A stretch of 64,000 nt of DNA from Natrinema sp. SYSU A 869. Its GTDB lineage: Archaea > Halobacteriota > Halobacteria > Halobacteriales > Natrialbaceae. The first letter of the stretch is position 1, and every line of letters begins with the position of its first letter. Where the stretch lies: positions 2,976,001 through 3,040,000 of the forward strand of contig NZ_CP082249.1 in NCBI RefSeq assembly GCF_019879105.1, read 5' to 3'. Positions 48,920 to 57,131 of the stretch are shown here, one piece after another. A model generated the notes under the pieces. That model searched no databases and was not told where the DNA came from. It worked only from the letters and a program-made list of their open reading frames with translations. The position numbers and the translations under genes were made by a program.

Positions 48920-50296
48920 CAGTCGATCACATCGAGAGGCTCACGATCTCCTCCAGTAGGCACTGAATCTACGTCCGTAATGTCTGGATAGCCTTCGGAA
49001 CGATGGTGGTGGCAGGATCTGACATCAGTCAGTCGCTGTCGGCGGCGGATCGCCGCCGACGCGACAGTGTAGCCACTCACGAGCGCAGCCCCAATTCAGG
49101 GACAGCTACCGGAAGAACCGGTCGTCGGGTGGTTGATTCGCTGGGACAGCTCTGCGCACACCGAGGGCTGTCCAGGCAGCACGAACCACCATCTCACAGA
49201 ACTCCGTGAACGACCACTCCCAGAGGCGGCGCCCCCCACGGCGGGGCGCCGCCACGTACATCCAGTGGAGGTATCGCCAGACGTTCTGCAGCAACAGACT
49301 CACGACAAACAGCAATAACCGAAGCCCAGCGTCCCGTGAACTGGTGAGAGCGAGGCTCTGCTTGGCTAATCGGTAGCTTGATTCGATGCCGAAGCGCTTG
49401 CGATAGTGTTCTCGTGCATCCTGTGGTGTGTCAATGAACGGCGCGTCAACGGCGTAGCCGTGACGCGCCACCCCGTGCTCGTCGTATCGTCCTCGCTGGT
49501 AGACACAGTCGATGAACACAGGGAATGTTACCCGCCCAGCGAGTTCGTGTTCGATCACGCGACTCCAGCCTCTGCTGAGTTCGTCTTGAATCGTCTCACC
49601 CCACTTGACGATTGGCATGATGTAGGCGTAGTTGTGCGCGTACAGCAGTTCGAGACAGGTGCTGTTGTAGAATCCGCGATCAAGGTAGACGGCCTTGACG
49701 CGCAGGTCAAGGCCGTCGGGGAGTTCGAGGAACTCATCAAGAGCATCGCTGGTGACTTCGCCAGCGACCAGCTGGCGAACCGCCAGTGTGTATCGCTTGT
49801 TACGCACCCGTGCGTAGAGCGTGACGTAGGCGTGAAAGGCAGTGGTTCCTCGTTTCGCCTGCGAGAAATACAGTGACTCCGTCTCGTCCTCGTCACCGTA
49901 GTAGGGATCGAGGTGGAGGTCGGCGACGACCTCCACCGGTCGATCTGGAAGCGTCTCAAGAACATCCCGTTGAAGGAGCGTGTTCCCAACCGCTTCAACG
50001 GTATCAAGATCGAACTGATCGGTAAGATATCCACGGACGGTATTGGCGTGGGGCGAGTCGTTTGTTTTCTCGCAGACGTGATTGATTGAGGTCCCGCCGG
50101 CGCTGGCGCCGGCGAGGACCTCGTACAATTCCTCCGTCGTGACCGCTACATTCTCCCCGAGCTCCAGCGAAAGTTCCTCATCGAGACTGTTGACGACAAA
50201 ATTAAGCAGGTGCTCTTCTTTTAGCTCGTTGTCTGCTTGGGTTGCTTTCACACCTTCGCCAAGCAGACACTCATCCTAATCCGATGTGATCGACTG
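48920..50296 (-). mobile_element. ISH3-family insertion sequence, 1377 bp
   Basis: Terminal repeats CAGTCGATCACATCG (48920-48934) and CGATGTGATCGACTG (50282-50296), perfect over 15 bases. Flanked by AGGAT on both sides (48915-48919 and 50297-50301): a 5-base target duplication, as known for ISH3. One intact transposase gene on the minus strand. Element looks complete and possibly recently moved. Hairpins occur at 49038-49060, 49225-49253, 49440-49469, 49689-49716 and 50088-50122. Confidence 0.92.
49106..50251 (-). CDS. ISH3-family transposase
   Basis: 381 residues, full length with no stop. DDE residues are visible: Asp in VVADLHLDPYYGDED, Asp in KAVYLDRGFYN and Glu in RFGIESSYR. The C-terminus (VRRAVPANQPPDDRFFR) is the standard ISH3 ending. 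It should catalyse cut-and-paste or copy movement of the 1377-bp element that contains it. The gene lies in a high-hairpin DNA, with GC-rich inverted repeats at four places within the coding region. Confidence 0.95.
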   Translation of the reverse strand: MKATQADNELKEEHLLNFVVNSLDEELSLELGENVAVTTEELYEVLAGASAGGTSINHVCEKTNDSPHANTVRGYLTDQFDLDTVEAVGNTLLQRDVLETLPDRPVEVVADLHLDPYYGDEDETESLYFSQAKRGTTAFHAYVTLYARVRNKRYTLAVRQLVAGEVTSDALDEFLELPDGLDLRVKAVYLDRGFYNSTCLELLYAHNYAYIMPIVKWGETIQDELSRGWSRVIEHELAGRVTFPVFIDCVYQRGRYDEHGVARHGYAVDAPFIDTPQDAREHYRKRFGIESSYRLAKQSLALTSSRDAGLRLLLFVVSLLLQNVWRYLHWMYVAAPRRGGRRLWEWSFTEFCEMVVRAAWTALGVRRAVPANQPPDDRFFR

Positions 50297-51130
50297 AGGA
50301 TTGATCGCTTTCTCACCGACCTCGAACACATTGTTGACGATGTCTTCGACAGGCTCGTCGAGCAGGCCGCTGTCCGCGGCCTGCTCGACTCAACATACTC
50401 TATCGATTCAACCCACGTCGAAGCGATCCAGTACAACGACGCTGCATCGTGGAACTACGACCCAACAGCCGAGGAGTACTACTACGGCTTCGGTTGTACA
50501 ATCGTCTCAACCGGTTCAAAGATCCCAATTGCAGCGGAATTCACCCAATCCAAGCAAGCATCTCAAGAGACGGCGATGCGCGTCATGCGTGACGCGCTCG
50601 CCGTCGGTACGCCGGTCTGGATGCTGGGAGACAGCGCCTACGACGTCCTCGATTGGCACGACCACCTGCTGGCCGCAGGGGTCGTGCCAATCGCTCCGTA
50701 CAATCCACGAAACACTGACGACCCGAAAGACATCGGGTACAGGGTCGAAGATCGCATCGAGGAACATAGCGAGGACGTTCAGCTGAAGCAATCTATCTTG
50801 GACGAGACGTACAACAACCGGACAGGCGTCGAACGAACCAACGACGCGGTCAAGGACTGCGGCCTCGGGCATGTCCGCGCCCGAGGCCGCGTTCACGCAC
50901 GAACAGAAGTATTTGTTGCGCTCTGTCTACGACTCGTCGTTGCCATCACCAACTACGAGCGAGGAAACGATCCGGGCTGTGAGATATTATGAGATGGATT
51001 CTATGACACGCTCGACTATGGTATTCAAAACACAATCATCCGCAAAATAAGAATGTTGATCAGCTAGTGGAGCTATGAAGTATAATTGTATACATAAAAT
51101 ATATTTAACTTCATATCCATTAATTGGAAT

Positions 51131-51850
51131 ATGGAACGTCGCCATTTCCTCGCTGGTGTCAGGATCGGCGTCTCAACCACATCTGTTGGGTGTCTCGCAG
51201 ATAGTCTACCAACTGATGGTAGTGAGAACGGGAATAAAGACAATAATAAATCCCGAATCAGTGATGGAACCAATGAAAAGACAATCAAAAAAGACCCACG
51301 AGTCACTAAACCCTCCTACAAGATAGAGCAGTCGGATAAGCCAAATAATCCCGAAGATTTCGACGAGTGGAACGATGAGTACCTCGGCGAACACATGGAT
51401 ACCGAGTCGTCACTCACGTTTGAGACTCTGTCTGTCCCAGTTGGTCATGTACGGGATACTAGCTTCACAGATGTAAATAGTCCAAATAAGGGGGCCTATG
51501 AAGTTAGAGTAGTGCAAAATATGGATGACTATAAGGCGGTATTTCACAAAGATGAACTCTATACCGTTGATTTCAACGAGTATATGTTACTCCTTGTTGA
51601 GTCTGGTTTCGGCTCCGGTTCAGTTGAACACCGCTGGGCGCGTATGGAAGTGGATGGGGGTATTGTTAATCTCTATGGCTACTATACCGACCCCTACGAA
51701 CAAACCGACGATATTGACACGTGGTTTTCTGTTCTTAAAGTTGAACAGCCATCCGACGACTTTGAATTTGCTCGCGTGAGTCTCACAGTTGATAAGAAGC
51801 GCCGTATCCATTTTAACTCAACAGAAGGGGTCGTCACGCTCAAAGAGTAA
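51131..51850 (+). CDS. Tat lipoprotein, function unknown
   Basis: 239 residues. N-terminus MERRHFLAGVRIGV with a twin Arg, then TSVGCLADS: a lipobox with Cys21, so a membrane-anchored surface lipoprotein. The mature part begins with a charged, Asn/Lys-rich linker and continues as a beta-rich domain (VFHKDELYTVDFNEYMLLLVESGFGSG; YGYYTDPYEQTDD). Base use is AT-rich compared with the chromosome and Lys/Asn content is high, suggesting acquisition. It lies just beyond the ISH8-like element. Confidence 0.75.
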   Translation: MERRHFLAGVRIGVSTTSVGCLADSLPTDGSENGNKDNNKSRISDGTNEKTIKKDPRVTKPSYKIEQSDKPNNPEDFDEWNDEYLGEHMDTESSLTFETLSVPVGHVRDTSFTDVNSPNKGAYEVRVVQNMDDYKAVFHKDELYTVDFNEYMLLLVESGFGSGSVEHRWARMEVDGGIVNLYGYYTDPYEQTDDIDTWFSVLKVEQPSDDFEFARVSLTVDKKRRIHFNSTEGVVTLKE

Positions 51851-52143
51851 TGCTCATAGTAGGAAAATAACCTCGCCCCCAATCCTTCGGCCAGTACCGG
51901 GTTGTCTACATGCTCACCCTTTACTGACCGAATCGGTACGTTCCAAGTACGAGCCCACCGTCGAGCAACAGCTAGCGAAGAGCAACGTCGACGATCGTCT
52001 CCGAAACGTCCACTTCACGTCTCGATCCCCGTAACACGAATCGACTGACCGCTTCCGGAGCCGCGATCGCTGTGACCCGGTCTCGAGCCCGGAAATCAGT
52101 ACCCGGACCAAAGTGACTTCGGCCGGCAGCCCAAAGGGCGACC

Positions 52144-52647
52144 ATGAGCGAGGACGCCGCGGACGCACTCGCGGTTGAGGACTTCGTCGAGTATTGCCGC
52201 ACCCAGGCCGGGCTGCTCTCGGGCAGCGTTAAGACGATGGGCGAGGAAGCCGACGAACTCCTCGACGAGATCGATCAGGAGATGGCCGAGATCCGGTCGC
52301 GCCTCGAGGCGCTGCCCGACGAGGTAGAGGCGACCGAAACGCCCTCGACCGCGGACGTGCCCGACGCCAGCGAGGTCGACGTCACGGCAATCGAGGAGTT
52401 ACAGCAGGAACTCGAGGAGAAGCAACTCCTCGTCGAGGCGAAACAGGCCCGGATGCAGGCGTTTCAGGACCTGGCCGCCGACTACACCGAGTTGGCCGAA
52501 GAGCTGCCGTCGACCGTCGACGACGGCCAGGAGGCGCTGACTCGCGTCGTCGAGTTCGAAGCCGACGCCGACGCGCCGGTATACTTCGACGAACGACAGA
52601 CGATGGTCGAGGCGGCGGCTGCGTCGGCCGATTCCGAGACCGAATAA
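52144..52647 (+). CDS. Acidic coiled-coil protein, function unknown
   Basis: 167 residues. Very acidic with two coiled-coil-like stretches: about 30-60 (EEADELLDEIDQEMAEIRSRLEAL) and about 80-120 (AIEELQQELEEKQLLVEAKQARMQAFQDLAADYTELAEEL). No membrane segment or motif. It reads as a cytoplasmic haloarchaeal protein; prefoldin-like or scaffolding roles are possible but unsupported. Confidence 0.7.
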   Translation: MSEDAADALAVEDFVEYCRTQAGLLSGSVKTMGEEADELLDEIDQEMAEIRSRLEALPDEVEATETPSTADVPDASEVDVTAIEELQQELEEKQLLVEAKQARMQAFQDLAADYTELAEELPSTVDDGQEALTRVVEFEADADAPVYFDERQTMVEAAAASADSETE

Positions 52648-52748
52648 CTGGACCGAGCGGAACGGAGCGAGGAACGCGAGCGCTGTGCCGTCCAGCCGCC
52701 GATCTGCGCCCGTCTTGTGACACTCACCCGAATCTTCATTGCGCATAG

Positions 52749-52764
52749 TGTTGTATAGACAACA
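52749..52764. promoter_or_regulatory. Palindrome ahead of the R2lox gene
   Basis: TGTTGT-ATAG-ACAACA, a perfect 6-base inverted repeat with a 4-base centre, directly before the ATG at 52766. A site covering the start region could let a dimeric repressor block transcription or translation initiation. The regulator is unknown; a metal- or redox-sensing one would suit an oxidase. Confidence 0.45.
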
Positions 52765-52765
52765 T

Positions 52766-53695
52766 ATGGCGATCGACTACAGCGAGCGCGAGACGTCCTA
52801 CGAACTCTACCGAAAGGGGAAACGAGAGGGCACTTGGGATCCCGACGAGTATGACCTCGAGCAGGACCGGGAGGACTGGAACCAGTTCGCCGAGGCCGAA
52901 CAACACCGGTTCCTCGCGACGTGTTCGGGATTTTACGACGGCGAGGAGGACGTCACGCGGACCCTCGCGCCGTACATGATGGCGCTGGATGCCCTGCCGA
53001 ACGACGAGATGCCGTTCGACACCGTACAGGAGGAGATGTACCTGGCCCAGCAGGTGTACGAGGAGGCCAAGCACACCGACTTCTTCAGCCGATATTTCGA
53101 GGAAGTCTTCGGCACCCAAGAGACGGCCCCGTACCGCGAGGGCGGCTATCAGGAGCAGGGGTACAGCACCGACGACCTCTACGACACTGCAGACGACCTG
53201 TTGGCGGCGATCGACAGCGGCGACCGAACCGAACTCGTCTATGCGCTCGGCGAGGCCTATCTGAACTATATGGGAATCGTCGAGGCGCAACTCGCCCGCG
53301 GCGGCTACCTCAGCTTCGATCAGATGATCGAACTGAAAGCCGAGGAGATGGACCGAGACGTCGTCCTTGAGTCGTTCCAGGCGGCGATTGGCAAGGTCCG
53401 ACAGGACGAGACGCGCCACATCGAGAACGGACGCTGGGTCATGAGCAAACTGGCTGAGGCCGAACCCGCCATCGTCGTGGACGTCTACGAGCCGCGCATC
53501 GAGGAGTACGTCGAGAATCGACTGCTAACGGGTCCCCTTGACGACGACCAGCCGTTCGACGGCTACGACCCGCGGGAGATCGGCGAACAGATAACCCAGT
53601 ACCTGCAGGACACCGTCGACTACATCGGTGCCGACCGGTTTGAGCGGTACAGTGACGTTCGGGCCGCCCTTCAGGAACGACGAGCCGCCGACTGA
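52766..53695 (+). CDS. R2-like ligand-binding oxidase (R2lox)
   Basis: 309 residues of ferritin-like four-helix fold, close to the R2lox group (relatives of ribonucleotide reductase R2). The metal ligands fit: Glu60 (GEEDV), Glu100 and His103 (EEAKH), Glu173 (GIVEAQ), Glu215 and His218 (DETRH). Val63 and Tyr168 are at the positions that form the Val-Tyr crosslink in known R2lox proteins. So it should build a heterodinuclear Mn/Fe site and oxidise a bound ligand. N-terminal phrase KGKREGTWDPDEYD is family-typical. A palindrome at 52749-52764 precedes the start. Ligand numbering is by analogy, from memory. Confidence 0.85.
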   Translation: MAIDYSERETSYELYRKGKREGTWDPDEYDLEQDREDWNQFAEAEQHRFLATCSGFYDGEEDVTRTLAPYMMALDALPNDEMPFDTVQEEMYLAQQVYEEAKHTDFFSRYFEEVFGTQETAPYREGGYQEQGYSTDDLYDTADDLLAAIDSGDRTELVYALGEAYLNYMGIVEAQLARGGYLSFDQMIELKAEEMDRDVVLESFQAAIGKVRQDETRHIENGRWVMSKLAEAEPAIVVDVYEPRIEEYVENRLLTGPLDDDQPFDGYDPREIGEQITQYLQDTVDYIGADRFERYSDVRAALQERRAAD

Positions 53696-53736
53696 CGCGT
53701 GAGGCCGAAGGCTCCCGCTCTCGTCCGCTGGATCAC

Positions 53737-54843
53737 CTACAGCGCCTCGAGCAGCGTGTCCACGTCCCCCTCGCTGTTGAACGCGTGAATCGACGCGCGG
53801 ACCGCGTCCGGAGCCGGCAGCGGCCGGACGACGATTCCCCGATCGGCGAGCCGCTCGACAGCCCCCTCCGGGTCGTCGTCGGCGATCGTCACCAGTCCGG
53901 ACTCGTACTCTCGCGGGCTCAACAGTCGCTCATCCGGAACGCCGTCCTTGAGCCGGTCGGTGAGCGTTTCGATCCGCCGTTGAATCGTCTCGATTCCGAT
54001 GTCCTCGAGCACGTCGATCGCGTCCGTCAGTCCGGCGTACGGAGCGGGGCTCGCGGTGCCGACCTCGAACCGTTGCGCTCCCGCTGCGTACCGATAGTCG
54101 CTGGCGTTCTCATCCGCGACGCTGCGGTAGCCGATCGCGGCGGGGACGAGATCCCGCTCGACGCCGTCGCGGACGAAGAGGAAGCCGGCACCGAAGGGGC
54201 CGAGAAGCCACTTGTGGCCCGCTGCGACGACGAAGTCGGCACCCCACTTGTGGACGTCGACGGGTACCTGACCGGGCGACTGCACGGCGTCGACTAGGAC
54301 CAGCGCTCCGGCGTCGTGAGCGATGTCGACGACTGCTCGGATCGGTAGTCGCGTTCCGTGGGTCCAGGTGAGCGAACTCACACAGAACAGTGTCGCGTCT
54401 TCGGCCGCCGCTTTCACGGCCTCGAGATCGAGCCGTCCGTCAGCGGTCTCGAGCACCCGAACTTCGACGCCGTGCTCGCGCTCGAGGCGTTGCCATGGCA
54501 GGATCCCCGCCGAATGTTCGAGGTCGGTTCGGACGACGACGTCGTCCTCGTCCCAGTCGAACGCACCTGCAACGCGGTTGATTCCGTCGGTCGTACTCTG
54601 TGTGAGTGCGATCTCGCTCGGCGCGGCGTTGAGCAGGTCGGCGACGGCCGTCCGCGCCTCGTCGTAGACGTCGAACGCTGCGGGATACATTCCGTCTGCC
54701 GTGGGTGCCTCATACTCGTGGTGCTCGAGCGCCGATTCGGCCGCCTCGACGACGCGGCGCGGGCTCGGGCCGCCGGCACCCCAGTTGCAGTAGACGCCAG
54801 ACTCGAGGGCCGGCATCGACTCGCGTATCTCGATCGGATCCAT
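53737..54843 (-). CDS. Class V aminotransferase/cysteine desulfurase-fold enzyme
   Basis: 368 residues. PLP motifs: substrate-binding ALTQSTTDGINRVAG, LVLVDAVQSPGQVPVDVHKWGADFVVAAGHKWLLGP with the Schiff-base Lys (in GHKWLLGP), and RFEVGTASP. The fold covers aminotransferases, cysteine desulfurases and isopenicillin epimerases; no iron-sulfur cluster partner is adjacent and the active-site loop for desulfurase (a Cys near the C-terminus) is not evident, so an aminotransferase or epimerase is more likely. Confidence 0.87.
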   Translation of the reverse strand: MDPIEIRESMPALESGVYCNWGAGGPSPRRVVEAAESALEHHEYEAPTADGMYPAAFDVYDEARTAVADLLNAAPSEIALTQSTTDGINRVAGAFDWDEDDVVVRTDLEHSAGILPWQRLEREHGVEVRVLETADGRLDLEAVKAAAEDATLFCVSSLTWTHGTRLPIRAVVDIAHDAGALVLVDAVQSPGQVPVDVHKWGADFVVAAGHKWLLGPFGAGFLFVRDGVERDLVPAAIGYRSVADENASDYRYAAGAQRFEVGTASPAPYAGLTDAIDVLEDIGIETIQRRIETLTDRLKDGVPDERLLSPREYESGLVTIADDDPEGAVERLADRGIVVRPLPAPDAVRASIHAFNSEGDVDTLLEAL

Positions 54844-54919
54844 TGCATGGTCGTTCGTCCAGTTCCGTGTTCGTTCTGGCGGTTAACCATCGCGGTCGTG
54901 CCTCGCCCTGTGGGAGTAT

Positions 54920-55470
54920 ATGAATGCCCACAATATACAGGGAACGGCCAATATAATTACCGTTCCTCGGGAATCGTCGATGCTATTGAACGTATGTCCA
55001 CCATACAGGAACAGCACTGGAACCGACGAGCCGGCGGTTGCGGAGGGACTGCCGGCGGCGAAGCCCGTCGACGTTGACCGGATCGCGCGGGATCCCACGG
55101 ACATCCCGGAGCCGGTCGACTGGGACGAGCCTCGCGAACACGACATTACGATCCGGACCGAGCGGGTGACCGCCGAGATCGAGCCGGGGGTCACCTTCGA
55201 GTACATGACCTTCGAAGGGCAGGCCCTGGACCGATGATCCGGGTCCGGCGCGGCGATCGGGTCACCCTCACGTTCGAGGTCCCCGATCGCGAGCGATCGT
55301 CTCGAGGTGCCGTTGTTTGCGGACGCCATCGGCTCGTCGGGACGCCGCTCGTCGCCGCCGTCCTGTTCAACACGGCCGTCGCGATCCGCCAGCAGGGCGG
55401 CGAACTCGAGCGGCTCTCCGACTGGACGACCTGGTGCGAACAGTCGTTCGACGATGGGTCCGTCGAGTAG
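54920..55470 (+). pseudogene. Decayed copper nitrite reductase (nirK) fragment
   Basis: Frame A includes VDVDRIARDPTDIPEPVDWDEP...ITIRTERVTAEIEPGVTF-type text and FEYMTFEGQA: the N-terminal part of a haloarchaeal copper nitrite reductase. It runs off frame at 55223-55228 (LDR, stop). Restoring one C there reads GQAPGPMIRVRRGD into frame B (from 55234), which gives FEVPD and then diverges at about 55290. The copper-binding parts are absent. What follows (VAAVLFNTAVAIRQQGGELE, to 55470) is a fragment of unknown origin. N-terminal signal missing. Likely a remnant of a denitrification gene. Confidence 0.7.
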
Positions 55471-55493
55471 TTTCGACTGTCCGACTCGAGGCG

Positions 55494-55733
55494 TTACAGT
55501 TCGCCTCGCAGGACTACTTCGTTGTCAACCCGCTGGAGCATGTCCTCGGTGATGACATAGTCTTCCTTGTCTTCGCCCTCCCAGCCGACGGAGGCGAGCA
55601 CCTGCTCCGCCAGGCTGGGGTTGGGATCGACGTAGCCCCTCTTGTTTTCGACTTTCGAGACGATGCCGAGTTCCTTTCCCTCGACATCGACGACCGTCTT
55701 GCCGACCGCGTCGTCGGTCAGTGGCGCTGTCAT
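55494..55733 (-). CDS. PRC-barrel-like protein
   Basis: 79 residues with a small beta-barrel pattern: DDAVGKTVVDVEGKELGIVSKVENKRGYVDPNPSL, then VGWEGEDKEDYVITEDMLQRVDNEVVLRGEL, typical of haloarchaeal PRC-barrel domains. PRC barrels occur in RNA-metabolism (RimM) and photosynthetic reaction-centre proteins, and in many archaeal stand-alone forms of unknown use. Single gene. Confidence 0.8.
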   Translation of the reverse strand: MTAPLTDDAVGKTVVDVEGKELGIVSKVENKRGYVDPNPSLAEQVLASVGWEGEDKEDYVITEDMLQRVDNEVVLRGEL

Positions 55734-55934
55734 AGTCGTTTCTTACCGCGACCATCCGGGTAAACGAACGGCCGTCTCGTGCCGGTCCCTCCGAGAATGT
55801 CCCAATCGTCGCCCGTCGTTCAGCGGTAGTCAACTCCGGCTGCACACGCGTCCCGGGACTATTTGACGCTGGCTCCCGACAATACGGCCACGCGTTCGAC
55901 CGCGCTCCGATCGCGCCGTGACGGTACTACCACC

Positions 55935-56084
55935 ATGACACAAACACTCGAGATCGACGACGACCTGAAAGACCGACTCGACAGCCACTGTGAGGAGGGC
56001 CAATCGCCCGAGGAACTCATCGAGGAACTGGTCTCGATGTACGAGACCGAAGGGGCGTTCCTGCAGGAAGGGTACTCCGAGTAA
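55935..56084 (+). CDS. 49-residue DUF7557-type protein
   Basis: A short acidic protein: MTQTLEIDDDLKDRLDSH, CEEGQSPEELIEELVSM, YETEGAFLQEGYSE. The IDDDLKDRLDSH...EELIEELVSMYE pattern is that of a ribbon-helix-helix-like haloarchaeal family (DUF7557, named from memory), perhaps a small DNA-binding or antitoxin-like protein. The ATG at 55935 is preferred; the frame extends to 55863 without homology. No toxin partner is adjacent. Confidence 0.75.
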   Translation: MTQTLEIDDDLKDRLDSHCEEGQSPEELIEELVSMYETEGAFLQEGYSE

Positions 56085-56264
56085 GGAGGATGGGGCTCGA
56101 ATCCCCGTCCGTCCCTGCCACTGACGAGACCGATGAGGAAACAGCCAGAGGAGACAGCCGGCGACGACGGACTTGCGTTCGCGGAGACGGTTCCTCGAGA
56201 CGCTCCGGCTGATCAAGTATGATAGTGGATGACACTCAAGTGGTTGGTCCCCGTATTAGTCGAT

Positions 56265-56681
56265 ATGCACCTGCTGGTCGCGCTCGACGACTCGAAGCCG
56301 GGGTGGGCAGCACTCGACTTCGCGTGTACGAAACACCCCGACGACGAGCTCACGGTCGTTCACGCGATCGATCCGACCGATAGCAGCTACGGCGAGGTGG
56401 CACACCTCGGCCCAGACGTGTTGCTCGAGCGCCAGCAGGAAGCCGCCCGGGAACTGCTCGCGGAAGCCGAGGACCGCGCGGCCGACCACGGCTGCGTGCT
56501 CGAGACGGAGACGATTATCGGCCAGCCGTCCGACGCCATCGTCGACTACGCCGCGGCCAACGACGTAGACCGGATCATCGTCGGCAGTCACGGCCGGACC
56601 GGCTTCTCGAGGGTGTTGCTGGGCAGCGTGGCGGAGCAGACCGCTCGACAGGCACCCGTTCCGGTGACGATCGTTCGATAA
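56265..56681 (+). CDS. Universal stress protein A family
   Basis: 138 residues of a single UspA domain: MHLLVALDDSKPGWAALD, DELTVVHAIDP, and the nucleotide-binding G-2x-G-9x-G(S/T) segment IIVGSHGRTGFSRVLLGSVAEQTARQAPVPV. A complete ATP-type motif, so it probably binds ATP. The ATG at 56265 is preferred to 56229 since it gives the family N-terminus. Other UspA genes in this window start at 62094 and 62690. Confidence 0.88.
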   Translation: MHLLVALDDSKPGWAALDFACTKHPDDELTVVHAIDPTDSSYGEVAHLGPDVLLERQQEAARELLAEAEDRAADHGCVLETETIIGQPSDAIVDYAAANDVDRIIVGSHGRTGFSRVLLGSVAEQTARQAPVPVTIVR

Positions 56682-57131
56682 CAATCGATTCGAGCCGTTT
56701 CGTCGTCAGCAGAGGAACTCCTACCAGCGCATCGAAACAAAGACCGATCGCATCGTTGAGGTCCTCGTAGCGTTCGGTCCCGGAGTCGTTGATCGCGATG
56801 TGAGTGAGTTGCTCCGCTGCTGGGGGGTGAAGTTGTTCCGCCGCTGGGGGTGACGTACTCGTGGAGCGGTCGTTGCCCGAGTTACCACTCGCTCTCGCTT
56901 GGCATTCCGTCCGGAAACTCGTCGAGTGACGTGGCAACTCTGACCACGACACAAAGGACGCATACATCCGTTCTGTTCGACCTGATTGGATGGCAGAATA
57001 TCGCGCGATACCGACGTTGTGATCACGGTATTACGCTCTTCCAGTGTCAGGGCCGGTACTCAAGGGATTCCGCCACGTACCGGCGACCGTAACAGGACAA
57101 ACTAATTAAGGTCCACCACAGTCTGGATTAC
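56682..57131. other. Intergenic region with a tandem repeat
   Basis: 450 bases. Contains an imperfect tandem pair, 56807-56830 and 56831-56853 (AGTTGCTCCGCTGCTG / AGTTGTTCCGCCGCTG), 24 and 23 bases long. On the minus strand, the interval reads stretches with coding character (SLDEFPDGMPSESEW; INDSGTERYEDLNDAIGLCF) in different frames, so it may hold a decayed short gene. A TATA-like AATTAAG about 25 bases ahead of 57132 serves the next gene. Confidence 0.4.

Larger units (their letters stand above)
48618..50992 (+). pseudogene. ISH8-type transposase split by an ISH3-like element
   Basis: The 5' part from GTG 48618 (MSSSTNALQDVASVDDFLD..., QPPDLFRGFLHCYYEDVYG, LDKPPSRDR) stops in the insertion. 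The 3' part resumes at IDRFLTDLEHIVDDVFDRL and has the DDE residues: Asp in YSIDSTHVE, Asp in MLGDSAYD, Glu in RTGVERTND. Excising 48920-50301 rejoins the codons RDR-IDRF in frame, showing a once-intact IS4-family enzyme. Its C-terminus matches the relic at 46313. Confidence 0.88.
48569..51013 (+). mobile_element. ISH8-like (IS4-family) element, interrupted
   Basis: Ends: imperfect terminal repeats GATCGTATCATGGAA (48569-48583) and TTCTATGACACGCTC (50999-51013). It contains one transposase gene split by the ISH3-like element 48920-50296. Without that insertion and one AGGAT copy the element is about 1.06 kb shorter than drawn. No target duplication is visible at its own ends, so flanks may have rearranged. 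Four GC-rich hairpins lie in its gene (48740-48772, 50357-50389, 50651-50692, 50869-50900). Confidence 0.8.
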
